Assembly (NCBI GenBank): GCA_038496675.1 | Contig: CM076648.1 | Span: 10,593,604-10,657,603 of the forward strand | Source of the DNA: Rachycentron canadum | Lineage: Eukaryota; Chordata; Actinopteri; Carangiformes; Rachycentridae | Direction: 5' to 3' | DNA length: 64,000 bases | Shown here: piece after piece, positions 12,265-24,420 of the stretch | How the letters are laid out: every line of letters starts with the position of its first letter | Position numbering within the stretch: position 1 is the stretch's first letter | Translations under genes and position numbers: made by a program | The notes under the pieces: generated by a model | What the model saw: the letters and a program-made list of their open reading frames with translations, nothing else | What the model was told of the DNA's origin: nothing | Databases searched by the model: none

Positions 12265-15200
12265 CTCAGACACATATTTTGTCAATGTTGGAGCGATGAT
12301 TTTGTCCACTGTTATGAAAACCATGATTAATCATAAAATTTTTGCAAAGCACAGCTAGTGTTACTATGGGGACATAAAAGTATCCATGGTGCTTTGCATA
12401 TCAACAGAAACTCTGGATTGTGTCTAGAGCTTCTACAGGACTAAGTACCTATAAAGAAATTTCCACTCTTTTGGGATTTCTGTCTCTTACTTTGACCTTT
12501 GTTGTTCAGCTCAAAAGTCTGTTTCATAGTGCACCAAAAAAGATTATTTTGCAGTTCATCATGAATGAAGGTTTTGACGGTTTGCTTTCCTTTACTGTTG
12601 AATGTCAGTGTAGATTTTTTTTCCCACTGCCTTCATAAAATTATTATTGGTTACTGTAAAAAATATTGAAATCTACATGGACATGCAAACTGTATCTGCA
12701 TAAAAGTCCACTTTATTTTCTGTTTAATTCTACCAACTATTGTGCCATTTTTGCTTTGCAAGGCCTAACATAACAGAGAAAACATTATCTACTGGTTAGA
12801 CCTTATTGGCAAATAAGTGCAAATTATATTAGCAGAAAATAAAATGAATGTCCTTTCTGTCAGTCTTTAATAAATGTGCACATGAATATGAAATTCTAAA
12901 CAGAACTTTAAAATGTAAAAAGTGTTTTAATGCCTGATAATAGCAGTTTTCCATGGTGCTCGGAAATGAATGGGAATGAATAATAATAAGAAGAAGAAAA
13001 AGAATTAATAAGAAAAAAAAATGAGCAGACACAATTTAAGCAAAGTTCTCTACCAACCAAACTTAATCAACAAACTTAACACCTGGAGTCTAATAGATGA
13101 GACAGAAAGTTTAGAGAAATATCAGATAATGATCGGAGTTTCAGAACAAGACTTTCTTAAACATTTCGGTTTAATGGTCTTCCCCACCATTCTGTGTGAT
13201 AACATTTTTTTTCCAGTTCCTGCAAAACAAATTAAACTGAATATGAGCCATAGGGGAATACAAGTGAGCCCACCATTCCAGTTCCCATGATGGCTCATTG
13301 AAACCAGGGTTTGAAGGATATATTTTAAAATCAAACTTCATACCATAACAGGACATCCCAGCATTCATTTACATCTGGAACAGCAAACTGCTCTGGGATG
13401 GTCCTCCACTGTGTTATGTACACATACTCTGACATTGTTTTTATCTGTCCATTCTAGATACATTCTGTCTTACCAATATGAGATAAATGTTTGATTGAAA
13501 GAATTGCAGATTACAGCTCCCCCCATTCCTTTGTTTACAGACATGTTTCAGGGCTTCAAGACAGTTTTAAAGGAATGGGCGCTACAGAGCCAAATTGGAT
13601 CTGGGTATGTAAATACTGCTCTGATGTTTAATGAGAAACAAAGTTAGCTAATTATAGCAGCTCTGAGAAACATGAGGAGGACAGTGGGAAATGTTTCCAT
13701 CACTCCCTAGCTCTATAGATTACTGCTTAATTGCCTCAATCGAATCAGGCGGAGACATTAGCCAGAGAGGCAGCGAGTGAGAGAGAGAGAAACACGGGGA
13801 TGGGGCTGATTACACATATCCGTCGGTGGCTCTTTAGATAATCCAGCAGAGGACCAGCAAGTTGGGCTCTCTGACACAGTATGAGCCTGTCTATCTCCTT
13901 TAGTCTACACGTCTGCCATGTTCTGCTCCCCTCCCCCCAGTGCATTTATGAAGGTGAGGATAGCAGGATACTGTCTTCTCTCCTGCCACGCCAACCAGCT
14001 GCAGAGGTGATTCATACTCCCATGCGGAAGTTTTTCAACTATAATTACATGTAATTCTGACACATGTTTATGCCTGATTCTACCAGACAGCTTCTCCACT
14101 AATGATAAAGTAGTGCAGAACATCCTCCCAAACATTTGTTTCAACAATATTTTTCTACCTTATTTTTGCATGTTGTAATTTTAAGTACTGGCTGGAAAAC
14201 ATGCAGTGCTAGTTTGGCTGACCTGTTGAGAGGCTGGGGAATAGTTTCTTCCATTTTACAACAAATGCTGTATTATTTACTTTGTCAGAGACTGAAACCT
14301 AAGATGTACAGCAAAATTAAATTCAAATGTCTCGAAGAATGTCCCAATGCCAGGAAGCCCAACTTGTCTTTCCCCTCATTCATTTATTTCTTTGTGGAAA
14401 AGACAAATGTGGAAACTGAGTTGTTTACTTTATTCCTATTAATTCCTCTAATTCCTGTTAATGGTGGGGCAGGAATAAAGGGAAGACGTTTGTATATGGC
14501 TGTTTAAATATGTGTCTCACTTGTGTTTCGTAGGCAGGGTGGGGGGATTAAGGAGCTCCATTGGATCTGTTTCGTCCTCAGAGCACAATGATATTGAGGT
14601 CAGCTGTCCAAAGTGATCTCATGTTAAGGAATCGGCAAGTCAGCAGGGTCAGAGCAGAACCGCCATGACGACACTTTCTCCACAGTGATAACGCTGCCCT
14701 TCTTTCCCTCCCCTTCACTTCCTCTGCAGGGGAGCAGCAGACAGGAGACTGAACTGTATCTGTGCCCATTTAGTCTGGACCACAATGGAACTGTTTTTGT
14801 CTTCTCAGGTGAAGATGGTCTCAGTTAAGATTAATTGGACCTTTTACAGTTCGAAAGATGAAGAGCTGCATGGCTAATCCTTCTTCTCTCTAATTCCATC
14901 TTCTTTAATCTTAAACAAACATCTGAACTGCTGAAAATAGCCAACAGAAAATAGCTGTTTCCTGGATGTCATAGCAGTGTCAATAGTGCCTGAACAATCC
15001 TTCCCTCAGTTTCCCAGGCAGGCTGCCATGGAGCATGGCTTAGGAACTGTCTGTAAGAGTCCTGTGTGGGGATCCCAGACCCTAGCAGATTCCTTTTTAA
15101 CAGTTCCGTTGGGAAAGTAGGCACTGTAAACAGATAATGGCGCTCATGCAGAAAGGGCCGGAAGTGGGAGGTCTCACTTGTTCAGACATTAAGCATGGGT

Positions 15201-15574
15201 ACTATGGGTGTGAATCTTTAGAAAGTCACATGGGAGTGAACGAGTTTTGCATTGATGTTAGTGCTGATTTACATTCCACTTTTCCCTGCTGTTGGGTTGA
15301 TGTAGGTATGGATAAAATACCAACAGCTGGCTTATCAGCTGTTGAGGTGAATATTTAGCAGAGCGCATTTAGCAGGGCTTCCATAGTGTGTATGTGTTGC
15401 TGTCAGGTCACACGCACTAGTCTCAAGTGAATGTCTGTAGGTGCGACTACAGCTCATATCTCTTCACTATCCTGAAACCCCTCACATACGTCCCGGCTCT
15501 TCCACTTTCTCTCTTTTGCACTACTTTCTCACCCTTTCTCTCCGTTTCCCTCTCTCTCACACACACACATTCCT

Positions 15575-15835
15575 ATAATTTATGGCTGCCGGCTTCTTGA
15601 TCAATTGATAGCAGGGAATCCTTTGGTAAATAGAGTTTTAGACACATTGCCAATAGACTTGGTCTATTGATTGGAGTGTAAATTAAAAACTTAATCAGGT
15701 CTCCGAGATAAGATTTATCTCTGCCCCAAGCAAATTACAGGGCTGACTTGGAGACATAAAGGCAGGCCGGTGGGCAGATGTGCGCTGCCCCTTTGTGGGT
15801 GCCAGGTCTGGCCATGATTCTCTGTCCTCTCCCCA
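15575..15835. promoter_or_regulatory. Candidate conserved non-coding element
   Basis: This interval lacks simple repeats and mixes AT-rich homeodomain-like cores (ATCAATTGAT, GTAAATTAAA, ACTTAATCA, AGATAAGATTTATC) with GC-rich segments. A perfect hairpin with 8-bp arms (CAATAGAC and GTCTATTG) around TTG lies at 15651-15669. Such texture is typical of developmental enhancers in introns of zfhx genes. The call is by eye only; there is no open frame with family similarity, and alignment to other vertebrates would decide it. Confidence 0.35.
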
Positions 15836-17014
15836 TCTCGCTGGTGGTGCCACTCTTCACAACTTCTGGGCTCACTTCATTCTTGTTGAATAGACCATGA
15901 AGACATTTCGTGTTGAGATAATGGATGAAGTCTTTTCTTGTAATCTTTAGTTAGAAAAAGACTGTCTTAGACTAACACAGTTTAAAGCATCTGGTAGACA
16001 CATTTATCCAATATGTCTTATTGTTCCATGATGATTTTTACTATGGCTGACCCAAGTGGGAAGTAGTTTTATTTCTTTATCATTTTATTCTCTTTAGCAG
16101 TTTGTCTTGTTCAGTCTTGTCAATATTCCCTCTCTCCCCCTCTTTCTCTCGCTCTCTCCTTCTCACTTTGTGCTTAATCACTTACTTTCATTGCAGCCTG
16201 TGATGAAATATGTAAATCATTACACCCAGCTTTTATTTCTTCAATAATATTCTCATCTTGTTGAGGTCATTTTACGCCACAATAAATTCATGCACATTCA
16301 TACTCACATGCAGTGTTGTCTATATTTTATATGTATTAAGACAATCCTTGGGATTGCACATTGATCAGTATATGGATTTCCACAGTAATTGCTGAGGGAA
16401 ATTTTCTCTCTCTACTCTTCTTCATTATTAATATTGGGAAATGGGTATACATTCAAAATGTCTTTGAGTATAATTTCATTTTAAAATAACCAGAGCACTT
16501 TTAATTCATTCCAGCTAATACCGAGTAGCATGCATACTGAGAACAGGGCTTTCCTCAGGTTTCACAGATAAGACACTCACGAAGAATCACGGGATAGGTA
16601 CCTCACAGGTATCTGTCTGGATCTTTTTAGTCTGTAATTAACACATACACTTTTTTTCTTGTGATTAAGGCTGGTATTAGGTTCCTCTCAGGGATTATAG
16701 CACTTCCCATTATCTCTGGTTATAGTCCTCATATACAGAAGCCATAGAAATGACATTGACCCAGAGAGAAAGAGACAGACGAGAAAGGAAGATGGAGGTT
16801 GAGGAGGTCACAAGTCCATTAGCAGATAACTATAAAAATACATAAACATGAAAAATGTGTAGCACCCCTGAGGACTGTTATGTTGGTGGTGAATATATGT
16901 ATATCATTTTGGGTTTGTGAAGCGCTGTGTAAGTGTGAGGGGTCCCCAAAAGAGCCAAGCAACCTAACCCATCCAGTGGCCACATAATGGTGGCCAACCT
17001 TTTTCTTTGTCTAG

Positions 17015-17230
17015 TTGTGGGGGAGGCTGAGACCATTAGTAATAGGCTTTTTGCCTGATAAGCCCGGAAAATACTCGTTTAGTTAGTGAAAGTGCAGAGG
17101 GATCTTGGCCTGATAAACCCGCTGTTTCCTTCTGTAATACCCGACAGCTAAAATCAATAGTTGGGATAATTCTCCCGCTAGTCGTCCAGTCTCCTTTATC
17201 TGCAGCCTTCCTCAACCCATGTACATGGGG
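17015..17230. promoter_or_regulatory. Candidate conserved non-coding element
   Basis: Complex sequence without simple repeats. It contains two related CCTGATAA segments (GCCTGATAAGCCCG and GCCTGATAAACCCG, about 17055 and 17111) that resemble paired GATA-type sites in a shared context. Conservation is inferred from texture, not measured. Confidence 0.3.
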
Positions 17231-18459
17231 GTGGTGGTTATCTGGAGTATGCCTGTTCGTATATAAGAGGTTAAATAGTTATACTTGCATATAACTTTGC
17301 CTTTGCTAATATTGGTTGCATTTGTCCTTCATGTTTTCAGGGCCAAATGTTTTGGCAATAGTTGTAATCAAACCTTGCCTATTTCACAACTATTAACTTC
17401 CATCATTTTGGCACAGGTTCCTGGAGGCCAGATTCATGGTCATTTCATTGGTGTAAGGGTGCTCATGATATGGGTCCAACTAGCAGAAATCGGCTCAGGT
17501 GTCTGCCTCAGAGTGAGTGCATTTATAAATCTGGTGGAGGAAGTGGCTGTCAGCACTATTTCAGCCCTGCTAAGAGCCCCGTGCTCTGTCAACGCAAACT
17601 TTATGTTCTGACACAGGTGCTTGATTAAGTTAAAAAATACAGCACAGGTAGACCCTGTGACTCTGACATCGCCAACAGGGGACAAGAGAGGTCTGTCATA
17701 GATTTAGGATATTAATTGCATGAGGTTGATGATGCTAGTGACGGGTTTATGCCAAATATACTCTTACATTTCTGGAAAGATATTTTTTTCTTTTAATCTC
17801 TAAAAGATTACCTCCACCGTACACCTTTGTTGGAGGTGAAGTTGTGCCAGACTGCCTGATCAGGCATGCCCCACTTTAGCCAGTGTTATCATTTTGCTGA
17901 CAGGCTCTCCCAGAGTTAGTTTCTGCGTAATCTCTCTGGCCATCACAGCACCGCTGTAAAATACAGCCTCAGGTGTTAGTAGGAAGGGTGGTTAGCCTGC
18001 GACACCGTTACCTAAAGTGCAGTGTATTAAAAAGCAGTCAGGGCCCTGGATCACAGTATATCACAAGGGAGAGGCAGCGATAAGGCCTGCCTGCTCGCCC
18101 ACAGATCAATGAAGGTTACTGACATCATATCACAAAGTGAAAGCGAGTACTGCACCCCTAGCTATTTATCAGCAGTGGATCAGACATGAAAGGGGTGGAG
18201 GGGAGAGAGGACAAGACAGGACAGCACTCTCCCCCAGTGTAGGGGTCTGAAGCCCTGACTCCTCCTCTCCTACCCTGCCACTAACTCCTCCCCTGGATTC
18301 AGTGGGTCATGTATGACAGAAGATTGACAGTGACAACTTTTTCTGGCATGGGAAACCACACAAGACATGTTACATGTGTTCTGCATGTCTCCCTCACTTA
18401 CTTCCTCTTCTCTATATTTTAGTCCGTATAGTTCCAACCTCAGCATCTTATATTATCTT

Positions 18460-18483
18460 TCAAATTGAAATATTTCAATTTGA
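18460..18483. repeat. 24-bp perfect palindrome
   Basis: The 12-base arm TCAAATTGAAAT is followed immediately by its exact reverse complement ATTTCAATTTGA. There is no spacer and it sits in ordinary AT-rich sequence, not in a microsatellite. Confidence 0.95.
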
Positions 18484-21111
18484 GAACTTTGTGCAGCATT
18501 TTAAGTAAATGAGCTTTTCCTTACACTGTAATTTGTAGCCACCCAAGGCACCACAGGCCAATTGACTTTAGTTGTTGTGTGTTACTTTAGAAAGACACAA
18601 TATCTGAGAGACAAGATAGTTTCATCCATTGTACACTTATCTGTAACCTCCTTACCTTTCTGCAGCTTTATTGGTTTATTGCATTATATATCATAAAGTC
18701 TCTATTCTCCTCACTTATGACTGTATTAGTATGGGAGTATTGAGCTATGTGTATGCGCAAATGCACTTTTGCGTGTCCATGCGTAGGAGATCATGCTTAC
18801 AGGTACTGTATGAGTTCCATTTATCAGCTGCCTGGGGCACAATGTGGAGGATTTCCCCCAATGGGTTAGTGTGTAACTGCTCTGTCAATACATGCTTGTC
18901 AAGGCTGGGAGAGTGTGGGGGGAAAAAAGGCCCCTCACTCCAACGCACTGAAGCCACTTATTGAGCAGCCAATAGCTATTTACCTCTTGACGGTGGCAGG
19001 CAGAGAGGGGGCCCAGCCCGGCGAGAGGAACTCTGTGGCTCATTCTCCACACCCAGGATTTCAATACTACTAGCTCCCTAGCCAGGAAGCAGAACCAGTG
19101 GCTCAGACAGGAGACAGGGAGGTCTGTGTTTATGTGGAGCAGGTTGTCCTCTCCTGGCTCCTGGTCTTTGCAGGTCCTGGCTGTGTGTGCAGCTTGCTGC
19201 TGTAAAGCCCTGCTTCCTCTCTGGAATCTCAGTGTTGACAGAGAGCATCTGGGCCATGGGAGAGCTTCCAGCCTGCTGGGTCCTCACATGTACACACACA
19301 AAGGGAGAGATGGAAGGATGGAGGGGGCGAGTGGAGGGAGTTTGACAGAGTTAGAGTGCAGGTTGCAGTTAATACACCGTATACCATCTCTGTATATCCT
19401 TTCCAACTTTGCTGTACCTATGGACCTGTCTCCCAGTCTGTTCCGCTCCTCCTTTCACCACAAGCACCAAAAGGTGGTGTGTTTTATGAATGGATGTTTT
19501 GATGGGTGTTTCTTTTATCCTCACCTACTATGATTCAACAAAGAAAAGAATGTTGTCAAGGAGGTGTTCATCTTTCCCCTTTCCTTTTGTTTTCTTAGCC
19601 CTTTTTGCTCTGGTGAAAATCCCCCTTTTTTGTGGGCTGTGCAGATCCCTTCACTGTGTGTTGGAGTTGTGGGTCACCTGTCAGGACATGTCCTATATAC
19701 CTGAGTCACAGAAGGATTAGTTAACCCTCACAGTACTGTTGAGGCAGAGTCTGCCAAATTATGCACAGCTGGGGTTTAGCTATGAAGCACAGCAGAAGGA
19801 AATGAAGGAAAACATTGTCCTAACGGTGTAAAATGTGCCACACATACCCATCAGTTCAATTCCACAGGGTTAATTACCCTCTCACAGCCAAAATGTGTAT
19901 TTATTTCATATATATTAAACTGAAATGAGATGTCAATTTTGCACAAAGTAAGCCATACAAGAGCAGCACAGCAAGATGTCCCGCTGTTAAAGAACAGCTG
20001 TGCAAACAAAGAGAGGGGAAAAAGAACAAGAAAAACACATTATATCAACATTTAACAACAGTTGCTCTGTAATCTGGTATTACTTCCACAAGCAAAGGAG
20101 GGGCCTCTGTCAGGCCAAAGTGAACTTGGATACTGTTGTGGCAGGAGGAAGCCAAGTGCTTTCAAGAGGTTAGCCCAAGATGTGAAGGTCCACAGACTCA
20201 TCTTAATCCAGGAGGCTTGTACTTAATCGCTTTTGATGTGCATGTGAACATGACCTGCTTCAACATTCCAGCCCTGACCATGCCAAGTTCAGAAGACCAG
20301 GGCAAAGCTGAGTGCAGGGGCAGGGGTGAGGGGAGTTGGGTGGTGGGGGTGGCTTCAGCTTGTGCTAATTGGCTGCCAGGCTTGTCTATACAGCCCGGGG
20401 CAAAAGGAATACCCTGCCGTCAACCCCCAAATGTCTTCCTACTGTCCTCCACCAATCCCTTTCTTTTTAGCAAGCCCCTTTGTGTCTGTGTGCGTGCTTG
20501 TATGTGCACATCCATGTACGTGCTACACTGTGTAAGCTGGCACATTATAAAGGGGAATTCCAGTGAAAGAGAGAAGTTGAACAGAGAAGGGTCTGTCCCA
20601 TGGGTTTGCAGTGGGTGGCATCCTAGCATTCTTCTTTGTGTGTGATTCCTGCCCACAGTGACCCTGTGTATGTCTCTGGTGTGGTCAGTGTTTTATTACT
20701 GGCTGATGGTACATAGGACTCTTATATGGAGCATGAGAACTCCCATCTGCCTTGAGTTCACTGAACTTATTGTGGAGGTTTGAGAAGACTTGGAACTGTT
20801 GTCAAGCCAGGCTTCGGGAGACTAAGTTAGAGAGATTTGGCTGAGGCGGGCAAGGGCTTTGCAGCCAGGCAGTCATCCAGAGTGACAGAGCACAAAGATG
20901 GAAAGGGAAAGACGAGGGTAATAGGAGCAACAGGGGATTAACAAATGAGAAGTCATGACTTGGCATCTGCAAGTGTAGTTCACACACAGATACACACATT
21001 CACATGCACGCACACTTTGGTGTAGTGAGGAGTCTGGCGCACAATAACATCTTGCCAAAGCATTGGAGAGAAGTGCAGGCTGTGCGTATGCCTCTTCCTG
21101 TTCTGCCCGTC

Positions 21112-21115
<4 letters not shown>

Positions 21116-21179
<64 letters not shown>

Positions 21180-21186
21180 CACGCGC
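21116..21186. repeat. Long (GT)n microsatellite with GCGTGCACGCGC end
   Basis: About 29 uninterrupted GT units run into GCGTGCACGCGC. It is among the longest dinucleotide tracts in the window and fully alternating purine-pyrimidine. Long Cys-Val or His-Thr frames across it are artefacts. Confidence 0.97.
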
Positions 21187-22879
21187 TGTAGAGTGGTTCA
21201 GGTGCGGTTAATGTTGGCACCAGATCTTCAGGCCCGCGGCAATAAACAACAGAGCAGGCAGGAGGCCAGATGCAACTCCACAAACTTTTAACCTCTCCCT
21301 CAGTTAATCCCTCGCCACACTAGTAACTCTTTCTTTTTTTAACTCATTCTTTCACCTCTCACTCTCTCTCTGTTCTTTATTTCTCCTCCCACTGCCTTCT
21401 CTTCTTTCTTTCTCTCTCTCTCCTTTAGTCCCACTCTCCTTTTAAGTGAAGTCTGTGTGCTGACCTCTAAATAAAGGCTGGAACACTACAGCTGTTACCA
21501 ACTTCAAACAGCCAATGGCTCAGAGTGGAGCCTGTGCGGGTGTTAGGGGTAGAAATAATGTGCCTATTAAAACTAACTTAGAGCCCTCTTTACTCTCAAG
21601 GCTCCCTGGGTCTAAGTTGACCACACCAAACCAGGCCTGATACTTACTTCAGCTCAGCCGAGACAATCACAGTGCAGCCAGGCCTAACCCAGCCCAGTGT
21701 GAGATAAAGAATGAGCTAAGACAAAGACGCTGTTCATTTTGAGTCAACAGTATCTGTATGATTTCCACTCTTTGATATGATCTTTCCATGGCGGAGGGCA
21801 ATAACAAAGGGTCACCTGCACTTCCTCACATTAGGCGCCAGTTACATCATTTGACTGGACGTAACCTCATGCAAAACCTTTGAGGCCCCCAAATTATGCA
21901 GTGGTGGTTAGTTCTATGTTCAACACCATGATTCTATGTTTCTTTATCCTGGCACCCAAAACATTTGAACAGGCATAAAGAACAGCAAGTTCACAAGGGC
22001 ACAGTTAAGTTTTAAAACAAATGAATGTGTGCTGGTCATAGTTGTTATTAGTTAGATGTGTATCAGTGGAAAAAGTTAACCTCTGTATTCATGGAACAAG
22101 TTATGCTGACAAAACCCAGGTCTGGTTCACAATGAATCATCCACATCAAGCCCATATTAATAGAACTTGTAAAAATGGAAGCTGTCTTTTATCCAAACAC
22201 TCACAGTATGTCTTTATGATACAAAGACTGAGCCAGAACCAAATTGGAAAGCATTAGGATTAGTCACCCTGCTCCCATGTTTGTTGTCTCTCGTTATAAA
22301 GGGAAGGGTTTCATGATTTATTATCTGTACAGATGGCCCTCATACCTTGACCCACCCTCCCCCTAACCTAAGCAACTTTTAAATTTAGATTCCCAGCTTT
22401 TCTTCAGAGAGCTGCCCTATAGGGCTGGCTGCCCTTTTACTGGGTTAACCTGTTTCCAATGGATTCTATTGCCTACCCCAAAGCCTTTTATTTGCTTAGG
22501 GCTCAAGTAGCATATAAAAATAAGCAAGAAAACATCAGTTCAGGCAGTTCAGTAAATTTGTGTAAATCAGTTATGCAATTTGTTTAAAACCTTGTTTGAA
22601 GTGTAATTCGATAATAAAATCACCATGTAGAACTTTTGTCGTAAGCATTAATCTATGTTCTGAACACCAAATTACTGTCCAGTGCTTGATTTAATTATGC
22701 TGTAATGTTTCTCTGTAGTAAACCACACTCATTGCCTTCAGACCAAAATTAGATGTTATGAGCTGGTTGTTATGACATTTGTATGTCACCCTTGTTGCAT
22801 ATTATTTAGTACACATCGTTTATAGACATTATTATCTGCAGGTCCTCCTTTTTGTGTGTGTATGTTTTTGTGCCAGTGT

Positions 22880-23110
22880 CTGTGTTTGTGTTGGCCCTTG
22901 CGAAAAATAATTACAAGGTGTACGGGTTGTCATTATGAGCCTGGCTGTCCGGCCTTCCCCCTGACTGCATGGCTGCAATAGGTTAATTACATGTCTGATG
23001 TCGATGATGTCACCTTGTTGGCAAGTTTTTCCCAGCTTTGTGGACACAGACTTGCCTAGGGTGGGCTGAACTAGGTGTTAATGCTCCCCAAGTTTTGATA
23101 ATCAAGTCTA
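22880..23110. promoter_or_regulatory. Candidate conserved non-coding element
   Basis: Repeat-free stretch with AATAATTACAAGG, GGTTAATTACATG and GATGATGTCACC, flanked by a GT-rich patch (22854-22895). The combination of TAATTA cores and a TGATGTCA-like bZIP site suggests an enhancer. This is inference from texture only. Confidence 0.3.
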
Positions 23111-24396
23111 GGTTTGTCCCTTTTTAGTCAGGCTTATTTTAAAAACTTGTTTCAAAGGTAGGCCATTATTTCTGTGCTCTCCTTGTCACCTATCTCAGAG
23201 AATAATTTCTGCATATCGCCTTCTTCCTCCTGATGTTTGGTGCATGTCTCAGATTAGCACTGTGCATGTAGTTATTTGACTTGCCTGTTCAAAAACAGAT
23301 AATCTCTACAACTCTGACAAGAATGGACTTGTGCCAAAGTGAAATAGAAAAAAAAAATGTGTTCCTGTTTGTGTTGCGTGACTCATATGATTCTCAAAAT
23401 ATCACACTTGACCTTTTCTGAATGGTTACACGTATCAAGAGTAGAATGAAGCATTAAAAAGTTATAAGTCGCTCTTGTTTGGAAACCAGTTCAGTAGTAT
23501 TATTAAAGCAGAAGAAGTACACATACAATGCATTCCAGGCTGAAGTGGGTGAATGAGCAAGTCTAGGAATGGACATAACATTCCTCCTGGAACACCTGAG
23601 AGGTTAGGCGGATGGTGACTGTAAGCTAAGAGAATGCTGAGTGCAAATCTCTGTCGACAAGCTGTGCCTCCTGCTCTGCTCCACCTGGGGAATGTGTTAC
23701 CTAATGGGCCACAAAACTGCCTGGAGACCGCAGCTCTCTTATCGCTGATATTAGATGACCCTGCAAAAAAACAGGAATCCATCATGAGGAATAAGACCCT
23801 TGCAGAAAAGTAGGATTGAAGGCTTTTCTCTTTTTCTGTGGACAGAAGGAAAGAATGGTAGGTAATGTTATCTTGTTCACAGTTACAAGAATCCTGCTTG
23901 CAGAGGCTATGAGTTTCAAGTTTCTAATATGTATATAAAGTTTCACTGCACAATGGATCTTTTGTCTAGAGCAAACTGAACACTCCCCCTCCTTCTTTTC
24001 CTCCCTTCTCTTGTAAAAAAAATGCATTCATGTGCTTGTGGGGCTGTGAGGACTCAGGTTTCTGCTATCTTTGTGTGCCATGTCGTCACTCGCCCCCGCG
24101 AGCTGAAATGTGCATCTTGCACAGGCAGGCGCACTGCCAGGGCTGCTTCCAGCCATGGATTAGGGAGAATCCAGGAAACAACGGACTCCTGACAAAACAG
24201 CAGCATGACAGGTAACTGAAGTTGCACCGGGGAGAGAGGAGGCAGACGATAATTACAGAGCTTTTTGTTTTCTGGGCACTCTTAGCTGGCTACTTAAGTG
24301 CCTGATCTGAAATCTGTGCCTTGTAATTACAGTAGTGGGCCCCATTAGGGCAGAGGTCTTGGTGGGGATTATTCTCCTTCTCTTCTTTCCTCTGTA

Positions 24397-24420
24397 TGTG
24401 TGTGTGTGTGTGTGTGTGTG
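24397..24420. repeat. (TG)n microsatellite
   Basis: Twelve uninterrupted TG units. Confidence 0.95.

Noticed and set aside
20136..20645. 169-codon frame on the plus strand
   Set aside because: Composition and codon use look non-coding, it crosses a GTGTGC repeat patch, and it has no family motif.
20873..21291. Frames with long His-Thr or Cys-Val runs
   Set aside because: Direct products of the GT/CA microsatellite.
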